In this document: positions 42,855 to 52,795 of the stretch, in pieces
Position numbering within the stretch: the stretch's first letter is position 1
Layout: every line of letters starts with the position of its first letter
Assembly: GCF_014596575.1 (NCBI RefSeq)
Contig: NZ_NASZ01000010.1
Coordinates: 1 to 64,000, forward strand
DNA: 64,000 nt
Source of the DNA: Flavobacterium pokkalii
GTDB taxonomy: Bacteria > Bacteroidota > Bacteroidia > Flavobacteriales > Flavobacteriaceae
Direction: 5' to 3'
Position numbers and translations under genes: made by a program
Notes under the pieces: model-generated
The model's input: only the letters and a program-made list of their open reading frames with translations
The model's database searches: none
Told to the model about the DNA's origin: nothing

Positions 42855-42924
42855 GTCATTGCGAGGAACGAAGCAATCACAGTAGTTGCTCACGTTATGA
42901 GATTGCTTCGTTCCTCGCAATGAC
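42855..42924. repeat. GTCATTxCGA-family palindromic repeat, perfect 24-bp stem
   Basis: The 24 bases at 42855-42878 (GTCATTGCGAGGAACG...) are the exact reverse complement of 42901-42924, with a 22-base loop. This is the most canonical copy in the window. Confidence 0.9.
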
Positions 42925-42926
42925 TA

Positions 42927-45389
42927 TTAATTCCCGTAAAAAGTATAGGTTTCGCCAGCTTTCATGGCAATATCGTATTCATTGTATTTAGGCAAATGCA
43001 ATTTAGGTAATTTGGCTTTTTCAGATACAATTGGTTTCTTCACATTCGCATTCTGAAACAAAGGATTCGGATTTTGTCCTTTGGCTTTTTTCATTACAAA
43101 TCCGTTTGCTTTTAACGAATTTTCCAATCTCAATCGGCAGTTACCGTCTAATTTGGCGTGAATTTGCAACTTAGAAACTTTATTATTTTTCCATTCCAAA
43201 TCGACCACAAAACCTCCACGGGTTACAATTCCTTTTACCGAACCGTTTTTCCAAAGCGATGGCAAAGCAGGCAACAACTGAATAGCACCTTCCTGACTTT
43301 GAATCAGCATTTCAATAATTCCGGCTGTACAACCAAAGTTTCCATCAATTTGGAAAGGTTGATGCGCGTCTAACATATTCGGATACGTTCCGCCGCCTTT
43401 TCTTTGTTCCGGAGTTACTAAATGCAACTGATCCTGAATTAATTTGTACGCATGATTTCCGTCTAAAAGTCGCGCCCATAAATTCACTTTCCAACCCATC
43501 GACCATCCGGTAGATTCATCGGTTCTGTAAATCAAAGATTGCTTAGCTGCTTCGAATAATTCCGGCGTTCTAAAAGCGGAAATTTGATTAGATGGAAACA
43601 AACCATACAAATGTGATACATGGCGGTGATTGTCTTTAGGATTATCCCAATCGTCCTGCCATTCCTGTAATTGATTGTGTTGTCCAATTTTCATCGGAGG
43701 CATTTTAGCCAGAGCTTCCTGTACTTTTTTGGCAAAAGCCGTATCTTCTGAAAGTATATCAGTAGCCTTAATCACATTGGTAAATAAATCAAACAATAGC
43801 TGATTGTCCATCGTAGTTCCCGACGCAATCGTGGCTTTTCCCGAACCTCCAGCGTGTGCATTTTCCGGAGAACTCGCCGGAACTACCACCAAATAATTGG
43901 TATTCGGATCGATGACCATAAAATCTAAAAAGAACTGCGCTGCTCCTTTCATAATTGGGAAAATTTCAGCCAGATATTTTTTATCTCCGGTATATAAATA
44001 ACGCTCCCATAAATCCTGACAAACCCAGGCACCACCAGTCATCCACATCCCCGAAGTAGCATGGTCGATAGGTCCTGTTATACGCCATATATCCGTATTA
44101 TGATGCAACACCCAGCCGCCACAATTGTACATGGTTTTAGCCGTTTCGGCACCGGTAACAGCCAATTCTTTTGCCATTTGGATAAAAGGTTCGTGCATTT
44201 CCGAAAGATTAGTCAGTTCAGCTGGCCAGTAATTCATTTCGGCATTGATGTTCATGGTGTATTTACTTTCCCATGGCGGTGCAAGCATATCGTTCCAAAT
44301 CCCCTGTAAATTAGCAGGTTGCCCACCAGGTTGAGAACAGGAAATCAATAAGTAGCGTCCAAATTGAAAATAAAGGGAAACCAGTTGCGGGTCATATTGT
44401 TTTGCAAAATTTTTGATACGCTCATCAGTTGGGGCATTCATAGCCGAATTCGAACCTAAATCCAAACTCGCTCTGTTGAAGAATTTTTGATAATAAGCCA
44501 CGTGCGCTTTTTTAATATCCTCAAAATTTTTAGTCAAAGCTGCCTCAAGAAAACGTTTACATTTTTGCTCCTGATTTTCATCTAAAGTTTTGTAATCCAC
44601 AAAATTAGTTGCAATAGAAACATAAATCGTCGCTTCGTCAGCGCCATCAATGCTGATAATTCCGTTTTTAGAAGTTACAGTTCCGCCGATATTTTTAACA
44701 GCAGTGCGTCCCTGAAATTTAATTTTCCCTTTTTGCCCTTCCACCGTGCTTCCCACTCCCGAAAGTACACTTTGGTTTCCATCTGAATAGGGATCGGTTT
44801 TATCAAAAGGGCTGTTCATCATCATATTACAGCTAATCATTCCCGGTTTGCTGGCTGTCAGTCGAACCGCCACCACCTGATCGGCAAAAGCAGTCAAAAT
44901 TTCTCTTTTGTATTCTACACCATTCACCGTATATTTTACCGTAGCCGTCGCGTTTTCAATATTCAAATCACGGTAATAATTCGTAAATTGATCATGACCT
45001 GAAAACGAAATATACAAACTTCCAAAAGTTTGATACGGCATTCCGTTATTAGTTTGCGACATAATATCCGAATCTGCTAAAGCCTGCGCTTCATCGTATT
45101 TTCTTTCGAAAATTAATTTTCTAACCGTTGGCAAAGCTGCTAAAGATTTAGTATGCGCATTGGAATTTGGCGAACCGGCCCAAATGGTTTCTTCGTTCAA
45201 CTGTAATCTTTCAATGGATGGATTACCAAAAACCATGGCGCCCAAACGTCCGTTACCCAAAGGCAAAGCTTCGTTCCAGATGGCAGCGGGTTTATCGTAC
45301 CATAATTTTAAATCCGATTTGGACTGAGCTGTGACAGTCAGCGAATAAATTCCAAAACAGATTGCGATAATTTTATTTTTTAAGTTCAT
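42927..45389 (-). CDS. GH95 alpha-L-fucosidase/alpha-L-galactosidase
   Basis: 820 residues. The signal peptide ends LTVTAQ. The N-terminal beta-domain (about 25-270) opens with the family hallmark [18 protein letters not shown]. The catalytic (alpha/alpha)6 barrel (about 300-700) has [17 protein letters not shown] with the two Asn residues that activate water, ASSPENAH with the likely acid Glu, and [11 protein letters not shown] with the Asp. A C-terminal beta domain follows. A GTG at 45419 lies inside a repeat, so 45389 is the start. In pectin the substrate would be L-galactose or L-fucose of RG-II, or fucose of xyloglucan. Confidence 0.92.
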   Translation of the reverse strand: MNLKNKIIAICFGIYSLTVTAQSKSDLKLWYDKPAAIWNEALPLGNGRLGAMVFGNPSIERLQLNEETIWAGSPNSNAHTKSLAALPTVRKLIFERKYDEAQALADSDIMSQTNNGMPYQTFGSLYISFSGHDQFTNYYRDLNIENATATVKYTVNGVEYKREILTAFADQVVAVRLTASKPGMISCNMMMNSPFDKTDPYSDGNQSVLSGVGSTVEGQKGKIKFQGRTAVKNIGGTVTSKNGIISIDGADEATIYVSIATNFVDYKTLDENQEQKCKRFLEAALTKNFEDIKKAHVAYYQKFFNRASLDLGSNSAMNAPTDERIKNFAKQYDPQLVSLYFQFGRYLLISCSQPGGQPANLQGIWNDMLAPPWESKYTMNINAEMNYWPAELTNLSEMHEPFIQMAKELAVTGAETAKTMYNCGGWVLHHNTDIWRITGPIDHATSGMWMTGGAWVCQDLWERYLYTGDKKYLAEIFPIMKGAAQFFLDFMVIDPNTNYLVVVPASSPENAHAGGSGKATIASGTTMDNQLLFDLFTNVIKATDILSEDTAFAKKVQEALAKMPPMKIGQHNQLQEWQDDWDNPKDNHRHVSHLYGLFPSNQISAFRTPELFEAAKQSLIYRTDESTGWSMGWKVNLWARLLDGNHAYKLIQDQLHLVTPEQRKGGGTYPNMLDAHQPFQIDGNFGCTAGIIEMLIQSQEGAIQLLPALPSLWKNGSVKGIVTRGGFVVDLEWKNNKVSKLQIHAKLDGNCRLRLENSLKANGFVMKKAKGQNPNPLFQNANVKKPIVSEKAKLPKLHLPKYNEYDIAMKAGETYTFYGN

Positions 45390-45403
45390 ATAGTTATTAT
45401 TTT

Positions 45404-45533
45404 TTAGCCACGAATTCACGAATTAGATATAATTCGGAATCGTATTCAATTTCTCAAATTTATTTACCACAGATTAAACGGATTATTTGGATTTTTTAAT
45501 ATTTAATAATCTAAATTCGTGAATTCGTGGCTA
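45404..45533. repeat. Long palindromic repeat (CACGAATTCACGAATT type)
   Basis: TAGCCACGAATTCACGAATT at the left end pairs with AATTCGTGAATTCGTGGCTA at the right end. The inner part contains AT-rich arms and ACCACAGATTAAACGGATTA. The outer arms match perfectly over 20 bases. Confidence 0.85.
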
Positions 45534-45539
45534 TCAATT

Positions 45540-46952
45540 TTACTTCTTAAGCTCAATTATCCTAAGATTTTTTTCTCCGAACAATTCATATAATTTATTG
45601 ATGTCCTTCAAAGCATTTTTAGGTAAATTTTCTCCTTTTGCACCAAAAACATACATTTTTTCATAAGGTTCTATCACACAAGATGATTCGTCAATTTCTC
45701 CTTTTTTATTTTGTACTTTTTTCAAATTCAAACCTAAATATTTAGCCATAAAAGGATACATCGCCATGCGTTTCGATTCGCCATAATTATGTCCTTCTTT
45801 AGCAAAATGAGCATTTTCTACTAATTCCTTTTTTCCATACAAATTATAGGTTTTTTGGATAAACGGAAATTCTAATTCTGGCACAGTCGCTGTCCAATCA
45901 CCGCCATCAGAAACTACTAATTGAGGTTTTGGTGCTGCCATCGCTGCAATTTCGGCATTATTCGTTCCGTTTCCGCAAAGGTGCAAACCGCGGCCACTTT
46001 CACAGGGACAACCACCCGAAAAATGAGAAGAAGTCATCACCACCGGCACCGAAACCGTAATTCGGTCATCAATCGCTGCCAAAAACATCGTCATGGAACC
46101 TCCACCGGAACCACCGGTAACTCCCACGCGGTTTTTATCGATATACTTCTGCGAAAGCATATAATCTAATAATCTTTCGGCACTCAAAACCTGAATGGTT
46201 TGGGCAATACTTTGTCTGTGTAAAGTCGATTCAAACTGTAAAGTCGATTCGCCCCAGGCAAACAAATCAAAACTAACCACAACCGCTCCCATTTTGGCCA
46301 AAATCGCGCAACGCAATTGCTCGTCTTTTCGATATCTGCCGTCACCAAAATGTCCGTTTGGTGTAATCACCACCGGCGCTTTTCCTTTTAACGGATAAGG
46401 TTTGTAAATGGAACCCGTAGCATAAACGCCCGGCATAATTTCCAAACCAATATTTTCCACCGTATAATCTTTGTACTTCCTTTTTGGAGTCAAAATTGGT
46501 TTTCCTTTTGGCATCGCCGGCGCTTTGTCTAAACCAATCGAACTAATAATACAGGATTTCAAATCGGCTTTTCTGGTTTCCCAGTTTTTTAAATTGGGAT
46601 ACAAATTCGCTAAATAAGTCAAACGTTCAGCCCCAACCGCATCCGAATTTCGGGCGTATTCAAACTTTCGAATCACATAAGTCGAATCATTTTCTTTGAA
46701 ATAAGTCAAATCAAAAGGCGCTAAAACCGCTGTTAACGAAAGCTCTAAATTGCCCTGACGAATGCGCCAATCGGCATAATCCAGTTCTTTTTCTTTAAGC
46801 AATCCGTTTTTGTCATTGATGGTAACATTAAAAACCGAAGCTATTTTTTGGATGGTTTCAGCAATTGGCATTCTGTAATTATCATCCGAAGTTTGTGCTT
46901 CCGCTTTTGGTACCAACAACAGCAACATTAGCAGCAAAAATCCCTTTTTCAT
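45540..46952 (-). CDS. STN-like domain fused to an alpha/beta-hydrolase esterase
   Basis: 470 residues. The signal peptide ends KAEAQ. Residues of about 30-95 resemble the STN/secretin-TonB short domain: AETIQKIASVFNVTIND and LELSLTAVLAPFDLTYF, then STYVIRK. The main domain (about 150-430) is an alpha/beta hydrolase with nucleophile Ser in GVTGGSGGGSM, Asp in VVSDGGDW and His in KEGHNYGES. It looks like acetylxylan-esterase/pectin-esterase relatives and may deacylate or demethylate pectin; CE19 of the RG-II pathway is a candidate. An ATG at 46982 adds 10 residues. The STN fusion is unusual for an enzyme. Confidence 0.75.
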   Translation of the reverse strand: MKKGFLLLMLLLLVPKAEAQTSDDNYRMPIAETIQKIASVFNVTINDKNGLLKEKELDYADWRIRQGNLELSLTAVLAPFDLTYFKENDSTYVIRKFEYARNSDAVGAERLTYLANLYPNLKNWETRKADLKSCIISSIGLDKAPAMPKGKPILTPKRKYKDYTVENIGLEIMPGVYATGSIYKPYPLKGKAPVVITPNGHFGDGRYRKDEQLRCAILAKMGAVVVSFDLFAWGESTLQFESTLHRQSIAQTIQVLSAERLLDYMLSQKYIDKNRVGVTGGSGGGSMTMFLAAIDDRITVSVPVVMTSSHFSGGCPCESGRGLHLCGNGTNNAEIAAMAAPKPQLVVSDGGDWTATVPELEFPFIQKTYNLYGKKELVENAHFAKEGHNYGESKRMAMYPFMAKYLGLNLKKVQNKKGEIDESSCVIEPYEKMYVFGAKGENLPKNALKDINKLYELFGEKNLRIIELKK

Positions 46953-46993
46953 GAAATCCCTTATCATCTTTAAATTTATCATTTTATTTTGAT

Positions 46994-49780
46994 TTACAAA
47001 GCAGCTTCTATAACATAATTTCCTGAACCTAAGACAAATGACGGTTTTTGTTCATTTTCTAAAACATTCAGCACTGCTTTTGCTTCACTTATTTTTTTAC
47101 CGTTTACTTCAATCGCCGCATTCTTAGAAACCGGCAATTTTATCGTGGCTGTGGTATTAGCCGGAATACTGCATCTGAAATACATTTTCCCGTCTTTTTT
47201 CTCCCATTCCGATTTGATTTCGCCATAAACCGAACGATAAGTTCCTTTAGCAAAAGTCATATCTCCCACTATTTCCGGCTGCAAAAAGAAATGTTTAAAT
47301 CCCGGTTGTTTTTCATCCGGAACAATTCCTGCCAAACTTTTATAAAACCATTCTTCAATTTGCCCCAGCATAAAATGATTCCATGAATTTCCTTTTCGCG
47401 GATCCCATTGCTCGGTTAAGGTGGTTAAACCAAATTTGATTTGGAAACCATAACCCGGCGCGTCATAATGATTGTGCATTTTGTACATGACTTCGTTCAA
47501 ACCATTATCGGCTAAAACCTGAAACAAATAACGATTCCCAACATCACCGGTTGTTAAACGATAATTTCTGGCTTTGATATCGTTAACCAAATTGTCTAAA
47601 ACCGCCTGTCTGTCTTCCGGAGCAACCATGTTTAAAAACAACGGAACGGCATTGCTAAACTGACTTCCGGTTCCGTATTGTTTCGTCTTGGCATCAAAGA
47701 ACTTGCCATTAAATGCATTTTTTACACTTTTTGCTAAATTTTCATAGAAAAAAACATCTTCTTGCTTGTTTAAATGCTTCGCCGCTTTGGCTAATAAATC
47801 AATTCCGAAATAATAATGTGAAGTTGCCGAAAGTGCAATAGGGCTGTTTTTAGAATAACCCGCTGCATGTTCCCCGTAATCGTACCAGTCGCCCAAACCA
47901 TGAGAAACAATTCCATCTTTTGATTTTGATGTCAAATAATCCACATATTTTTTCATTACCGGATAATATTTTCTCAACAATGAGTCGTCACCGTAATAAT
48001 CATAATACATCCAAGGCAAAATCACAGCGGTCACTCCCCATTCTGGCGAATCCGTAAAATCGCCACCGAAAACTACATATTCAGGAACAATTGATGGAAC
48101 TAAACCGCTATCACGTTGTGAATCGGCAATATTCTGCATTGTTGCAGGAATGAAACTTTCAAGATTATAATTGAACAACAATCCGGGACCGTTTAGCTGA
48201 ATTTCCTCAATCCAACCCAATTTTTCGCGTTGCGGACAATCGGTAAAAACACTTTGAAAATTACTTTTTATGGCGTTATTAATCAGCCAATGTGTTTTGT
48301 TGAAAATATCGTTGGAACATTCAAAAGTTCCGACTTCACCAGCCGAATTGTAAATAAAATTCGATTTTAAATCAACCAATGTTGGCAAATTTTCATTCTT
48401 AGTTTCTTTGTAATTGATGTTCTCAATCTGAACGTATTGAAAACCGTAATAACTAAATTTTGGTTGCCATTCTTCAATGCCTTCGCCTTTCAGCGTATAG
48501 TCGTAATAGTACGGCTTTCCGGTTTTACCCTGTCCGACTGTTCCGTCATCATTCAGGCTTTCGCCAACCCAAACACGAACTGTTTGTCCTTTTTTTCCTT
48601 TGACCTTTATGGTAGTAAATCCCGAAAGATTTTGCCCCATATTGAAAATGTAAAAATTAGGCTTCAGCTCTTTAACTTCCTTAACTTCGTATCTTTTCTG
48701 GATTGTAATTGGTGTTGTAGTCTGCGGTCTCAAAACGCCTTTTGGCGCTTCCTGAACCACTACTTTTTTCCAGTTAGTATCATTAAATCCTTTAGAATTC
48801 CAGCCTTTTTGTTCCAAATTAGCATTGTAATCTTCGCCTCCAAAAATACTGTTGTAAGTAATCGGACTTTTGCTGTATTTCCAGCTTGCATCGGATTTTA
48901 CAATTGCTGAAGAGCCATCTTTGTAAGTAATTTTCATTTTGAAAAACAAAGTCGGCGGACCAAAACTCACGTAAAATTTCGAATACCTTTCGGCCAGCGT
49001 ATTGTACATACCGTTGCCCAGCAAAACTCCAATTACGTTTTCTCCTTTTTGTAATTCTTCGGTATTTAATTCGTAAACGTTGTAATTTACGGTTTTGTCG
49101 TAATCGGTCCACAACGGTGCAAACTCACTGTTTCCGATTTTTTTGCTATTAATGGTCAGTTCATAATGCCCCAATCCTGAAATGTAAACCACCGCTTCTT
49201 TAATTTCTTTATTTACCGAAAATGGTTTACGAAGCATGATACTTCTGCGTGACAACGAATCGGAAGCGTTAATTAATGCATCTTTTTTCTGTCTGTTGAA
49301 AGTTGCCGTATGGTAATTTCTGCCTTCCGGCAAATGACTGTCGGCCTTGGTAATGGCTCCAATCCAAATTGGATTCAAATCGGAAGGTTGGGTTCTGAAA
49401 GTACTGATTTCACTCCATTTGGAAGCCTTTTTAACATTCGACCAAACTCGAACTTTCCAGAAATATCTGGTTTCTTCTTTTAATTTTTTTCCCTCAAAAG
49501 CAAGATCCTGACTTGTAGCAGAAACTACTTTTCCACTATCCCAAACATCCGCCTCGTTATGTTTTAGTTTTTCTTCTGAAGAAGCCACTAAAATTTGATA
49601 TGCTGTCTGTAAAACATTGGATTTTTTGGAAATCAATTGCCAGCTAAAACCCGGATTTTTATCAATCGCCAAAGGATTTACAGCGCTATTGCAACTCAAA
49701 TTTTGCACAGCAATTTGCGCATTAGCACTCATTGCAACTAATAGACAAAAGAACAACAATATGGATTTTGAAATATTCAC
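46994..49780 (-). CDS. GH78 alpha-L-rhamnosidase (second copy)
   Basis: 928 residues. The signal peptide ends MSANAQ. Domain order is the same as in the GH78 gene at 38356-41109: fibronectin-like, beta-sandwiches with GLGHYELTINSKKIGN, catalytic barrel with FTDCPQREKLGWIEE (acid region) and TTLTEQWDPRKGNSWNHFM (base Glu and conserved His), and C-terminal beta-sandwich. The two copies differ clearly in the catalytic segments (CPQREKLGW against CPQRNERQPW), suggesting different rhamnosyl linkages rather than a recent duplication. It precedes the STN-esterase gene by 41 bases. Confidence 0.92.
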   Translation of the reverse strand: MNISKSILLFFCLLVAMSANAQIAVQNLSCNSAVNPLAIDKNPGFSWQLISKKSNVLQTAYQILVASSEEKLKHNEADVWDSGKVVSATSQDLAFEGKKLKEETRYFWKVRVWSNVKKASKWSEISTFRTQPSDLNPIWIGAITKADSHLPEGRNYHTATFNRQKKDALINASDSLSRRSIMLRKPFSVNKEIKEAVVYISGLGHYELTINSKKIGNSEFAPLWTDYDKTVNYNVYELNTEELQKGENVIGVLLGNGMYNTLAERYSKFYVSFGPPTLFFKMKITYKDGSSAIVKSDASWKYSKSPITYNSIFGGEDYNANLEQKGWNSKGFNDTNWKKVVVQEAPKGVLRPQTTTPITIQKRYEVKEVKELKPNFYIFNMGQNLSGFTTIKVKGKKGQTVRVWVGESLNDDGTVGQGKTGKPYYYDYTLKGEGIEEWQPKFSYYGFQYVQIENINYKETKNENLPTLVDLKSNFIYNSAGEVGTFECSNDIFNKTHWLINNAIKSNFQSVFTDCPQREKLGWIEEIQLNGPGLLFNYNLESFIPATMQNIADSQRDSGLVPSIVPEYVVFGGDFTDSPEWGVTAVILPWMYYDYYGDDSLLRKYYPVMKKYVDYLTSKSKDGIVSHGLGDWYDYGEHAAGYSKNSPIALSATSHYYFGIDLLAKAAKHLNKQEDVFFYENLAKSVKNAFNGKFFDAKTKQYGTGSQFSNAVPLFLNMVAPEDRQAVLDNLVNDIKARNYRLTTGDVGNRYLFQVLADNGLNEVMYKMHNHYDAPGYGFQIKFGLTTLTEQWDPRKGNSWNHFMLGQIEEWFYKSLAGIVPDEKQPGFKHFFLQPEIVGDMTFAKGTYRSVYGEIKSEWEKKDGKMYFRCSIPANTTATIKLPVSKNAAIEVNGKKISEAKAVLNVLENEQKPSFVLGSGNYVIEAAL

Positions 49781-49797
49781 TTTGTAAATTTTTAATT

Positions 49798-49833
49798 AAA
49801 CCATTAAGCTAAATTCCCTTAATTTCTTAATGG
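49798..49833. repeat. Short palindromic repeat, CCATTAAG family
   Basis: AACCATTAAG... and CTTAATTTCTTAATGG form a stem in the gap between two PUL genes. Confidence 0.65.
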
Positions 49834-49841
49834 CAAAAACA

Positions 49842-51716
49842 TTATAATTTTTTAGTTACCAAAGATTTGATATTAAATACTGCTTCCGGAATTTCTACAC
49901 CCGTATTTGGCAAGTCAACATATTCCGGCGTATCAGGAGCGGTATCCGGATTTGGTGTATAACGTTGCTCTCCGGTACGGAACATGATTCTCGAAATTCC
50001 ATCCACCGGCGCATAGAAAATTTTGTAAGTTTCTTTGCTGTCATTTACTTTGATGTAATAAGAACGGCTGGTAACGTCTAATTTTACATTAATCGTATAT
50101 TCTTTTCCAGCTTCATAAGATCCCATTCCTCCCAAACGGGCACCATGCTTTACTTTAATTTGTCCGTCGGCATCAAAGATGATTCTAATGGCTGGCAAAC
50201 CTTGTTTATTTAAAAACTCAGCTTGCAATAATCCTTTGTCATTTTGCTCCGGAATTACAGTAAAAGTAGCTTCCATTTTTTGGGCAAAAGGCAACACACG
50301 TTCCACGCGACAATAATCAAAAGCATCGTGATCACGAAGAGTCAGGTATTTTTTTCCATCGGCTTTCTTTTCAATTTTGGCTGAAGCCCAAGCCAAATCA
50401 TAAGTATTCCACAATTTTAATTCCTCACCATTTGGTAAATTATTAAAAACATCATTTACATCTTCTTTCACTTCACTGGTTACCGGAACCGGAATCGAAG
50501 CCGTCCAGATATCTTCTTTGTTGACACTGTAACTTACCCAAAGTTTTCCGTCAGGAGGTGTTCCGTTTCCTTCTAAAATTCCGCGAACATATTGTGGTCC
50601 GGCAGATTTGTAATTCCCTCCATAACGCATTGGGGAAATTTCTCCGTGAACCAAAAGCAGATCTTTGTAAGTCAATCCGTCATCACTGGTAGAAATTGCC
50701 AATGGCCAACGGTATTCTGATGGATTATAAACGGTAGCATAACGGTTATCAGACATTTTTTGTCCCCAGATTTTCGCATTACTGTTTACAAATCCCGGAG
50801 CTCTCAGCGCATTGTATTCCCAGGTTTTTCCGTTGTCTTTACTCATCGAAGTCAGGGCGTGTTTCCACAAACCAATTACGTTTCCGTTTGGCAAATGGTA
50901 ATAAGAAAAGGCTTTGTACTCTTTTTTCAACGGAATCAAAACATCGTCTCGATCAGATTCTTCCACCCATTGTTGCATCATCAAAGGTTTAGACAATAAT
51001 TCGTCACAGGCTTTGATGAATTTTTTGTCTTTACTCTTTTTGTAAAACGGATAAGCCGCTTTAGACTGGTCAAAACTTTTATTGAAACGAATAAAATAAA
51101 TAGGTCCAAAACTTCCGTCTTTATAGATTTCCCTCACCACACGACCGATTCCTTTTCCGTCATTCGGATCATCTTTTCGGTCTAAGGCAATTCCGTAATA
51201 GCCCAATGAAAGTAATCGGTTATCCGAAGAAACATAGAATCCCATACGCTGGTGCATAATGGCATCCAAATTTTTAGCAACACCATCCACACCTTCTTTA
51301 GTTGTTCCGTCCGGAACGCGGTAAATTGGGAAAATTACTTTTGGTTTTGTCCAGTTTTGCCCGTCTTTGGAAGTCATTAACAAAGTGTGACTTGGCGGAA
51401 TATGTTCTCCGGCAGGATCACTTAAATAATGCAGGTAAAAAGTATTATTCCAATAAGCCATCATCGGTTGGTGGTTGTAAGTCCAGCCAAAACCATCTGC
51501 TTTTTCAGGATGCTCCCGGCTGGCACGCATAATTTGTGTCGCGTGAACACCCACAGCCGGACTCAACTGTCCGTGGTGGTAATCGATATTGGAAAGTGTT
51601 TTTCCAACATATCTGATGGTGTCTTTTTGGGCAACTGTCGATTGAATCGCTCCGCAAGTCAACAAAATTGTTGTTGCCGCTGCAATATTGCTCTTTATGT
51701 TTTGAAATAAAATCAT
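49842..51716 (-). CDS. Beta-propeller glycosidase/lyase candidate with C-terminal beta-sandwich (family unassigned)
   Basis: 624 residues with a signal peptide ending STVAQ. The first about 400 residues form a propeller with Asp-box-like turns (MTSKDGQNW, SMSKDNGKTW, STSDDGLTY) and the striking conserved-looking segments GFGWTYNHQPMMAYW and YLSDPAGEHIPPSH. The last 170 residues (about 430-600) look like a concanavalin-type beta-sandwich that may bind sugar. Catalytic residues cannot be assigned. GH33, GH143 (Dha hydrolase) and propeller lyases are alternatives. Position between a GH43-like protein and GH78 indicates a side-chain cleaving role in pectin. Confidence 0.6.
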   Translation of the reverse strand: MILFQNIKSNIAAATTILLTCGAIQSTVAQKDTIRYVGKTLSNIDYHHGQLSPAVGVHATQIMRASREHPEKADGFGWTYNHQPMMAYWNNTFYLHYLSDPAGEHIPPSHTLLMTSKDGQNWTKPKVIFPIYRVPDGTTKEGVDGVAKNLDAIMHQRMGFYVSSDNRLLSLGYYGIALDRKDDPNDGKGIGRVVREIYKDGSFGPIYFIRFNKSFDQSKAAYPFYKKSKDKKFIKACDELLSKPLMMQQWVEESDRDDVLIPLKKEYKAFSYYHLPNGNVIGLWKHALTSMSKDNGKTWEYNALRAPGFVNSNAKIWGQKMSDNRYATVYNPSEYRWPLAISTSDDGLTYKDLLLVHGEISPMRYGGNYKSAGPQYVRGILEGNGTPPDGKLWVSYSVNKEDIWTASIPVPVTSEVKEDVNDVFNNLPNGEELKLWNTYDLAWASAKIEKKADGKKYLTLRDHDAFDYCRVERVLPFAQKMEATFTVIPEQNDKGLLQAEFLNKQGLPAIRIIFDADGQIKVKHGARLGGMGSYEAGKEYTINVKLDVTSRSYYIKVNDSKETYKIFYAPVDGISRIMFRTGEQRYTPNPDTAPDTPEYVDLPNTGVEIPEAVFNIKSLVTKKL

Positions 51717-51741
51717 TTTCTTATTTTTTTATAATTATTCT

Positions 51742-51833
51742 TAGCCACAGATTAATTTAAAAATCTGTAGAATCTGCTTAAATCTGCGTGCCTAATTTTT
51801 CACGTAGATTTTGCAGATTTACGCAGATAAATA
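51742..51833. repeat. Imperfect palindromic repeats, CAGATT family
   Basis: Multiple CAGATT/AATCTG units (GCCACAGATTAATTT, ATCTGTAGAATCTGC, AAATCTGCGTG, then CACGTAGATTTTGCAGATTTACGC) form nested stems in the gap between two PUL genes. Confidence 0.65.
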
Positions 51834-51853
51834 ATTTAAAATTTATCTTCATA

Positions 51854-52777
51854 CTATTGTTTTCTTTCAATTAAAGCTTTCAACTTTTTCTTTGAAATAG
51901 TTGTAATCGTACCGTGTTTGTGTCCTTCCGGCAATTGAATTTGCGAAGAAACATTTTCAAAATTTTTAAAATCATAGGTTTTAACAGCCTGATAATTTTT
52001 GGCTCCGTAATTGTCATAATAAATCAACCAATAATTATCTTTCTTCAACACGGTTGGCCCTTCGGACAAGAAATCGGTAAAAGGTTTTGAGATGTTTTCA
52101 AAAGGTCCCAAAGCTGTTTTTCCAAAAGCCACTTTAATATTTCGCATTGGTCGGGTATTGTCTTTTAAAACTAAAACATAATCGTTTTTGGCTCTTTTTA
52201 ACAACACACAATCAATTACCGAAAATCCGGGTTCAAAGAACAATTTAGCATCCGAAAAAGTCTTAAAATCTTTCGTAGTCACATAATACATTCTATGATT
52301 GTTTCTTTCTTCTTCCTGTCCTTTTGGATAACGAAACGGGATAGTCGATGCCCAGATAATCAGGTACTGCTCCTGCTCGTCATCATAAAAAATTTCAGGT
52401 GCCCAAACATTCACTACTTCCGATTCGTTTTTCATCACCGGAACATATTCCTGTTTAGACCAATGAATCAAATCAGTAGAGCTGGCACAACCAAAACCGT
52501 TTCCGCCTTTCCAATCGGTAGTCCAAACCAAATGAAAAACGCCGTCTTTGCCTTGTACAATAGAAGGGTCACGCATAATTTTGGTTTCACTTTTCCCAAT
52601 TTCCGGTTTTAAAAACGAACCTTCTAATCCGTTCCAATGGTAACCGTCATAACTATAAGCCAAGCGTAAACCATCAGTAGCCGGTTCCCGGAAAGAAGTA
52701 AACAAATAAGCATCCTTTGAACCGGAACAACTTAATACCGAGAAAGCAACAATAATAATGAGTACGATTTTTTTCAT
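51854..52777 (-). CDS. GH43-like five-bladed propeller lipoprotein
   Basis: 307 residues. The lipoprotein signal ends VLSC. The propeller carries GH43-type acidic positions: IMRDPSIV (base), VNVWAPEIFYDDE and FLSEGPTVLKK (acid). DLIHWSKQ is a common GH43/GH32-clan blade turn. It probably acts on arabinofuranosyl or xylosyl groups in pectin side chains at the cell surface. The frame can begin at a TTG (52780), but ATG at 52777 is more likely. GH28 lies 18 bases upstream, so the two are co-transcribed. Confidence 0.75.
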   Translation of the reverse strand: MKKIVLIIIVAFSVLSCSGSKDAYLFTSFREPATDGLRLAYSYDGYHWNGLEGSFLKPEIGKSETKIMRDPSIVQGKDGVFHLVWTTDWKGGNGFGCASSTDLIHWSKQEYVPVMKNESEVVNVWAPEIFYDDEQEQYLIIWASTIPFRYPKGQEEERNNHRMYYVTTKDFKTFSDAKLFFEPGFSVIDCVLLKRAKNDYVLVLKDNTRPMRNIKVAFGKTALGPFENISKPFTDFLSEGPTVLKKDNYWLIYYDNYGAKNYQAVKTYDFKNFENVSSQIQLPEGHKHGTITTISKKKLKALIERKQ

Positions 52778-52795
52778 CAATAAATCATTTTTAGG

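Noticed and set aside
26916..42924. Possible CRISPR array from repeated sequences
   Set aside because: Copies are single palindromes kilobases apart, each in a different intergenic gap, without regularly spaced direct repeats or cas genes.
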